Position numbers and translations under genes: made by a program. Source: Buttiauxella sp049686335 (GTDB lineage Bacteria; Pseudomonadota; Gammaproteobacteria; Enterobacterales; Enterobacteriaceae). From it: a stretch of DNA of 64,000 nucleotides. How positions within the stretch are numbered: the first letter of the stretch is position 1; each line of letters starts with the position of its first letter. Location: the NCBI RefSeq assembly GCF_049686335.1, contig NZ_JBAVHX010000022.1, forward strand, positions 1-64,000, read 5' to 3'. Positions 59,691 through 64,000 of this stretch are shown here, piece by piece. Under the pieces are notes generated by a model. The model did not search any database, was not told the origin of the DNA, and saw only the letters and a program-made list of their open reading frames with translations.

Positions 59691-60740
59691 TCAGGCCATT
59701 AAATGATGTATGCCGAGGTTAATCGCGCCGCCACCGACGATAAGCCAGATAAACAGCACCAGTGCCATCAATAGCGGGCGCACACCGGCTTTTTTCAGCG
59801 CGCTAATGTGAGTCGTCAAACCGAGAGCCGCCATCGCCATGGCTAACAAGAAAGTATCCAGCGTAATCAGGCCATTAACCGCCCAGGCTGGCAGCAGGTG
59901 CAGCGAGTTAAACATCGCCACCACAATAAACAGCACTGCAAACCATGGAATGGTAATTTTGCTTTTCTGCGCCTGACCGGCTGGAGCAAGCTGTTTGACG
60001 CGCGCTGCCAGGAAAATCAGGAACGGAGCCAGCATCATAACGCGCAGCATTTTTGCAATCACCGCCGCATTTTCAGTCTCAGGGCTAACGGCATGCCCAG
60101 CCGCCACGACTTGCGCCACTTCATGCATGGTCGAACCGGTATAAATCCCAAACGTTTCGGGAGTGAACCACTGCGTGACATACGGATACATCATCGGATA
60201 AATGAAGATGGCCAGCGTACCGAAGATCACCACCGTTGCGACGGCTACCGTGACTTTGCTGGCTTCCGCTTTGACAACCGGCTCGGTGGCCAGAATCGCG
60301 GCGGCACCACAAATACTGCTCCCGGCACCAATTAACCAGCTGGTTTGTTTATCCAGACCAAATACTTTCTGGCCCAGCCAGCAGGCGAGGGCAAAGGTAC
60401 TGCTTAAGGTCAGAATGTCGATGACAACGCCACTGACACCGACATCTGCAATTTGCGAAAACGTCAGTCGAAAACCATAAAGAATGATGCCAAGGCGCAA
60501 TAAATGTTGCTTTGCAAACAGCACGCCACCATCACAGTGCTGCCAGATTTTTGGGTACAACGTGTTGCCGATAACCATCCCGCACAGAATAGCGAGTGTT
60601 AATGCTCCCAGACCAAGGCCTGCGACCGAAGGAATGTTACCCAGCCAAAGAGCCAGTGCAGTAATGCCGCCTGCCAGCGCAAGGCCCGGCAAAAAATGCC
60701 ACAATGAATGTCGATGAGTGGGAATTGATAACGTAGCCAT
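59691..60740 (-). CDS. yeiH: YeiH, UPF0324 inner-membrane protein
   Basis: A 349-residue polytopic membrane protein, equal in length to E. coli YeiH, with about ten spans. Conserved blocks include GSSICGAAAILATEPVVKAEASK (split by no gap) and TGSTMHEVAQVVAAGHAVS. Related YeeE/YeiH-type proteins are linked to sulfonate transport, but the substrate of YeiH is not shown. It diverges from the LysR-type gene yeiE, its likely regulator by context. Confidence 0.9.
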   Translation of the reverse strand: MATLSIPTHRHSLWHFLPGLALAGGITALALWLGNIPSVAGLGLGALTLAILCGMVIGNTLYPKIWQHCDGGVLFAKQHLLRLGIILYGFRLTFSQIADVGVSGVVIDILTLSSTFALACWLGQKVFGLDKQTSWLIGAGSSICGAAAILATEPVVKAEASKVTVAVATVVIFGTLAIFIYPMMYPYVTQWFTPETFGIYTGSTMHEVAQVVAAGHAVSPETENAAVIAKMLRVMMLAPFLIFLAARVKQLAPAGQAQKSKITIPWFAVLFIVVAMFNSLHLLPAWAVNGLITLDTFLLAMAMAALGLTTHISALKKAGVRPLLMALVLFIWLIVGGGAINLGIHHLMA

Positions 60741-60844
60741 AACCTTCTCCTTTGTTATGGCAAAAGTGTATGGCCTGCTGGCTTAAAAATAAAATTGATT
60801 ATATATTTATAACCAATCTGAATAAGTGTTAAGGCGTGCTTAAT

Positions 60845-61711
60845 ATGCATATCACTCTGCGGCAACTTGAAGTGTTCGCCGAAGTGCTCAAAAGCGGTTC
60901 GACAACTCAGGCTTCTCAGATGCTGTCGCTGTCGCAGTCAGCGGTGAGTGCCGCGCTGTCCGACCTCGAAGGGCAACTGGGGGTGCAGTTGTTTGACCGC
61001 GTCGGTAAGCGTCTGGTGGTCAACGAACATGGCCGATTGTTGTATCCGCGCGTGGTTGGCTTGCTGGAACAGGCTGCGGAAGTCGAACAGCTGTTTAAAG
61101 AAGATAACGGCGCGATCCGCGTTTTCGCCAGTAGTACCATCGGTAACTATATTCTGCCGGAAATGATTGCTCATTATCGCCATGATTTCCCCGCATTACC
61201 GCTGGAGATGAGCGTTGGCAATAGCCAGGACGTGATTAACGCAGTGGCGGATTTCCGTGTCGATATCGGCCTGATTGAAGGGCCAAGCCATATGACCGAA
61301 CTGGTCACCGAGCCGTGGCTGGAAGACGAACTGGTGGTGTTTGCGCCGCCGAGTGCACCTTTCTTACAACAACCGATCACCCTGGAAACCCTGGCGCAAC
61401 AGCAGTGGATCCTGCGTGAGAAAGGCTCCGGTACCCGTGAAATTGTTGACTACCTGCTGCTTTCGCATTTGCCGCAGTTCCAGTTGTGTATGGAATTAGG
61501 CAATTCAGAAGCGATAAAACACGCTGTACGCCATGGCCTTGGGATAAGCTGCCTGTCACGTCGTGTTATCGAAGAGCAGTTAGAAGCGGGATCGCTGGTG
61601 GAAGTGCCGGTGCCATTGCCACGCCTGGTGCGCACGTTGTATCGCATTCATCATCGCCAGAAGCACATTTCAAACGCATTACAGCGCTTTTTGAAGTACT
61701 GCGAAAAGTAA
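60845..61711 (+). CDS. yeiE: YeiE, LysR-type transcriptional regulator
   Basis: A 288-residue LysR regulator (E. coli 293). N-terminal helix-turn-helix: LRQLEVFAEVLKSGSTTQAS and LSQSAVSAALSDLEGQL; a sulfite/CysB-like ligand domain follows with SSTIGNYILPEMI and RHGLGISCLSRRVIEE. Homologues are reported to respond to sulfite and to influence lysP and motility genes. The start ATG 60845 gives MHITLRQLEVF. It is divergent from yeiH across 104 bp of AT-rich sequence. Confidence 0.92.
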   Translation: MHITLRQLEVFAEVLKSGSTTQASQMLSLSQSAVSAALSDLEGQLGVQLFDRVGKRLVVNEHGRLLYPRVVGLLEQAAEVEQLFKEDNGAIRVFASSTIGNYILPEMIAHYRHDFPALPLEMSVGNSQDVINAVADFRVDIGLIEGPSHMTELVTEPWLEDELVVFAPPSAPFLQQPITLETLAQQQWILREKGSGTREIVDYLLLSHLPQFQLCMELGNSEAIKHAVRHGLGISCLSRRVIEEQLEAGSLVEVPVPLPRLVRTLYRIHHRQKHISNALQRFLKYCEK

Positions 61712-62047
61712 GTCTCGAGTTTGCTGGAAACCCATCTTGCTATAAGGGGATGGGGTTTTCAGGTGTAATACTTAAAGTTGCCGTAATACCATCCGAATGA
61801 AATAAACTGGAATAAATTATATTTAATTGGTTAATTAAATGTTGGTCATTTGGTTTGGAAGAGTCTTAACGAAAAATAAATTCAATATACCCGGGCTAAA
61901 CAGCTGCTAATTTAATTTAGTATTATTAAGTGGCAGATGAAGTTGGTTACAAATAATAAAGAAACCTCTTTTTTCCTCTCATGTTTATTGATGCGATGTT
62001 TATAAATCGCCACTTACTATGGCGTTTTTAATTCAGAGTATTTTCTA
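61712..62047. other. AT-rich region between yeiE and the SDR gene
   Basis: About 336 bp without a gene I can support. The left end has a terminator-like stem for yeiE, CCCATC (61731-61736) with GATGGG (61749-61754), extended by partly paired flanks. The remainder, from about 61795, is conspicuously AT-rich compared with its surroundings and leads into a gene with a poor ribosome site, a pattern often seen for acquired DNA silenced by H-NS. Confidence 0.5.
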
Positions 62048-63157
62048 ATGAGCAATCTACTGATTACCGGTGCAACAGGCTTTCTGGGCGGTGCTGTGCT
62101 AGCGCGAGCACTTTCTGATTCGTCTATTAAATCCATTCTTTTGCTGGTGAGAGCAGACACCGCTGAAGAGGGCGTGGTACGCATCAAAAATAATCTGGCT
62201 AATTTTGGTTGTAGTGAAACCTTACTCTCTAAAATTAATACCCAAAATATCTTGCTGGGTGACCTGGCTTATTCAGAAACCTTTTTGAATGACGACCGAC
62301 TTTCCTCAGTAACACATGTGATTAACTCAGCTGCCGTCGCGTCATTTGGCGATAATGCCTTAATCTGGAAAGTTAATGTTGAAGGAACACTGAAATTCGT
62401 TAAACGCATGGCAGAAGTTTCAGGTCTGGTGCGCTTTGTGCACGTCGGAACTGCTATGTCGTGCGTACCAGAAGCCGGGACATTAGTCACGGAGAGCATG
62501 GCGCGCAAACCGGAAGAAGAACATTTAGTTCAGTACACCTGGTCTAAATCCACCATCGAACAATTGATTGTCGAACAATGCCCGCAGCTCCCGCTGGTGA
62601 TTGCCCGGCCGTCAATTGTGGTAGGGCACAGCGAAGAAGGGTGTCGCCCCTCCAGCAGTATTTTCTGGGTGTTCCGCATGGCGTTAATGCTCGGGAAATT
62701 CATGTGTTCTCTGGAAGATAAAATCGATGTCATCCCGGTCGATTATTGCGCCGAAGCACTGTTGCTCTTAACTAAGTGCCCGGAACTGGCCGAAAAGGTC
62801 TATCACATTTCTGCGGGGGATACCGGGAGTACCCAGTTTGTTGAAATAGACCGCGCGATGGCGGCTGCTTTAAATCAGAACCCTATTTATTCAACTTATG
62901 AGCAGGTTGAATACAGCGAACTGGTAAAAAATCGTCGAAATTTCAAAGAGATTTATGGGCCGTGCAATGAACGCCTGATGTTAAGGGCAATGCGTTTGTA
63001 CGGTGAATTCTCCATGTTAAATGTGCGTTTTTCGAATAAAAAACTGTTGGATTTAGGCATGTCGCCGCCGCCACGTTTTGTTGATTACATTAGTCGCTGT
63101 GTCGAAACTACCCGCGAGTTCAGTATCCCTGAACTCATGAAGGTGGATTTTAAATAA
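62048..63157 (+). CDS. Extended SDR, fatty acyl/thioester reductase-like (NAD_binding_4 type)
   Basis: A 369-residue NAD(P)-dependent protein with a full extended-SDR core: TGATGFLGG (7-15), GDL (71-73), NSAA (93-96), VGT (133-135), the catalytic pair Tyr163/Lys167 in YTWSK, and IARPSIVVG (185-193). The GDL block and overall plan fit the male-sterility/fatty acyl-CoA reductase and thioester-reductase group, which act on acyl thioesters. There is no adenylation or carrier domain attached, no signal peptide, and no neighbouring lipid or peptide synthase. The substrate is unknown. E. coli K-12 has no gene here, between yeiE and lysP. The ribosome site is weak and the upstream DNA AT-rich, which suggests acquisition. 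Confidence 0.75.
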   Translation: MSNLLITGATGFLGGAVLARALSDSSIKSILLLVRADTAEEGVVRIKNNLANFGCSETLLSKINTQNILLGDLAYSETFLNDDRLSSVTHVINSAAVASFGDNALIWKVNVEGTLKFVKRMAEVSGLVRFVHVGTAMSCVPEAGTLVTESMARKPEEEHLVQYTWSKSTIEQLIVEQCPQLPLVIARPSIVVGHSEEGCRPSSSIFWVFRMALMLGKFMCSLEDKIDVIPVDYCAEALLLLTKCPELAEKVYHISAGDTGSTQFVEIDRAMAAALNQNPIYSTYEQVEYSELVKNRRNFKEIYGPCNERLMLRAMRLYGEFSMLNVRFSNKKLLDLGMSPPPRFVDYISRCVETTREFSIPELMKVDFK

Positions 63158-63170
63158 CTCATCGCTCCAG

Positions 63171-63198
63171 ACCGCGTGGGGAAAGGATTCCCTCACAT
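63171..63198 (+). terminator. Possible terminator after the SDR gene
   Basis: GTGGGGAA pairs with TTCCCTCAC (about 63177-63197), with one bulge, just after the SDR stop. No strong T-run, so the call is tentative. Confidence 0.35.
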
Positions 63199-63361
63199 CA
63201 CCACCGATTTACCCGCACGCTTTCGCACCTCATATCATAAGAGCGTTACTTATAATTCGCCTCCGATCATGAAGCTCTCTTATATCTTCGTATTTCTACT
63301 ATATGTATAAGACTGGTTTGCTACAATCGCGCCTCATTTTTTGGAAGGACCGCAATTTTCT

Positions 63362-64000
63362 ATGGTTTCTCAAGATAAAACAACACAAGCGCCTGGCTTA
63401 CGACGTGAGCTAAAAGCGCGCCACTTAACGATGATCGCCATTGGCGGATCCATCGGAACCGGGCTATTTGTTGCCTCTGGTGCAACCATTTCTCAGGCGG
63501 GCCCTGGCGGTGCGCTGCTCTCCTATATCCTGATTGGTCTGATGGTGTATTTCCTGATGACAAGTCTGGGCGAGCTTGCGGCATATATGCCGGTTTCTGG
63601 TTCTTTTGCCACCTACGGTCAGCAATACGTTGAAGAAGGCTTCGGCTTCGCGCTGGGCTGGAACTACTGGTACAACTGGGCGGTAACTATCGCGGTTGAC
63701 CTCGTCGCATCACAACTGGTGATGAACTACTGGTTCCCTGACACCCCAGGCTGGATCTGGAGTGCCTTGTTCCTCGGCATCATGTTCCTGCTCAACTACA
63801 TCTCCGTTAAAGGCTTTGGTGAAGCAGAATACTGGTTCTCACTGATTAAAGTGACGACAGTTATCATCTTTATCATTGTCGGCGTGATGATGATTCTGGG
63901 CATCTTCAAAGGCGCTCAACCTGCGGGCTGGAGCAACTGGACGATTGGTGACGCGCCATTCGCCGGTGGATTCTCCGCCATGATAGGCGTGGCAATGATA
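63362..64000 (+). CDS. lysP: LysP, lysine-specific permease, N-terminal 213 residues
   Basis: The first 213 codons of a gene that leaves the window on the right. The protein is an APC-superfamily lysine/proton symporter of the inner membrane and also the co-sensor for CadC in E. coli. It begins MVSQDKTTQAPGLRRELKAR, then the first-span motif MIAIGGSIGTGLFVASG and the second-span SYILIGLMVYFLMTSLGELA. About five to six spans fall inside the window, all closely matching E. coli LysP. ATG 63362 is the only sensible start. No lysine riboswitch precedes it. Confidence 0.95.
   Translation, partial: MVSQDKTTQAPGLRRELKARHLTMIAIGGSIGTGLFVASGATISQAGPGGALLSYILIGLMVYFLMTSLGELAAYMPVSGSFATYGQQYVEEGFGFALGWNYWYNWAVTIAVDLVASQLVMNYWFPDTPGWIWSALFLGIMFLLNYISVKGFGEAEYWFSLIKVTTVIIFIIVGVMMILGIFKGAQPAGWSNWTIGDAPFAGGFSAMIGVAMI

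Noticed and set aside
63158..63361. Lysine riboswitch upstream of lysP
   Set aside because: The region is short and lacks the conserved multi-helix core. lysP in enterobacteria is controlled by ArgP, not by a riboswitch.
1..64000. CRISPR arrays, insertion sequences, prophage or integrase genes
   Set aside because: No regularly spaced direct repeats, transposase motifs or phage genes were seen; the repeats present are ERIC, REP and the tRNA-linked unit.

Overview
The window is chromosomal DNA of an enterobacterium (family Enterobacteriaceae). Nearly every gene has a close Escherichia coli K-12 counterpart in length, motifs and local order, and several operators match the E. coli ones closely (gal OE and OI, TyrR box at aroG, Fur box at gpmA, NadR box at nadA, two Cra sites at fruBKA). 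It is not E. coli itself: a vgrG gene abuts mngR, uxuA sits beside yeiQ, an acyl-reductase-like SDR gene sits between yeiE and lysP, and the large-scale order is rearranged. I cannot name the genus from sequence alone.

Layout. (1) 1-6050: the start of a T6SS vgrG gene, then mngR and, divergently, mngA-mngB for mannosyl-glycerate uptake and cleavage. (2) 6050-9920: oxygen-controlled region and cydABX-ybgE, the cytochrome bd-I oxidase. (3) 10005-15656: ybgC-tolQRAB-pal-cpoB, the Tol-Pal envelope machine. (4) 15740-18052: one tRNA-Lys with an rtT-like repeat of its 3' end, then nadA-pnuC for NAD supply. (5) 18053-21717: zitB, ybgS, aroG, gpmA. (6) 21881-29037: galETKM (reverse strand) with its regulatory region, modF, modE and acrZ. 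(7) 29052-30593: yjiN and tRNA-Pro(GGG), the probable rearrangement junction. (8) 30629-47440: yejM, yejL, yejK, rplY, radD, rsuA, bcr, yejG, the yejABEF peptide importer, pdeN and mepS. (9) 47466-54501: lpxT, yeiR, yeiQ<>uxuA, efpL, yeiW, setB. (10) 54807-58764: fruBKA. (11) 58767-64000: nfo, yeiH, yeiE, the SDR gene, and lysP running off the window.

Gene order. Parts 1-6 follow the E. coli map at about 16.4-17.1 min in ascending order. Parts 8-11 follow about 49.1-48.3 min in descending order. The two endpoints lie nearly symmetrically around the terminus region, which is what an inversion across both replication arms would produce. The modABC genes that follow acrZ in E. coli are absent at this junction.

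Repeats and mobile DNA. There is one ERIC element (yejL-yejK), one REP pair (uxuA-efpL), one single REP (fruA-nfo) and the rtT-like element at tRNA-Lys. I saw no insertion sequence, transposase, prophage gene or CRISPR array. The most unusual parts are the tRNA-Lys repeat element, the acrZ-yjiN-tRNA-Pro junction, the yeiQ-uxuA pair and the SDR gene upstream of lysP.
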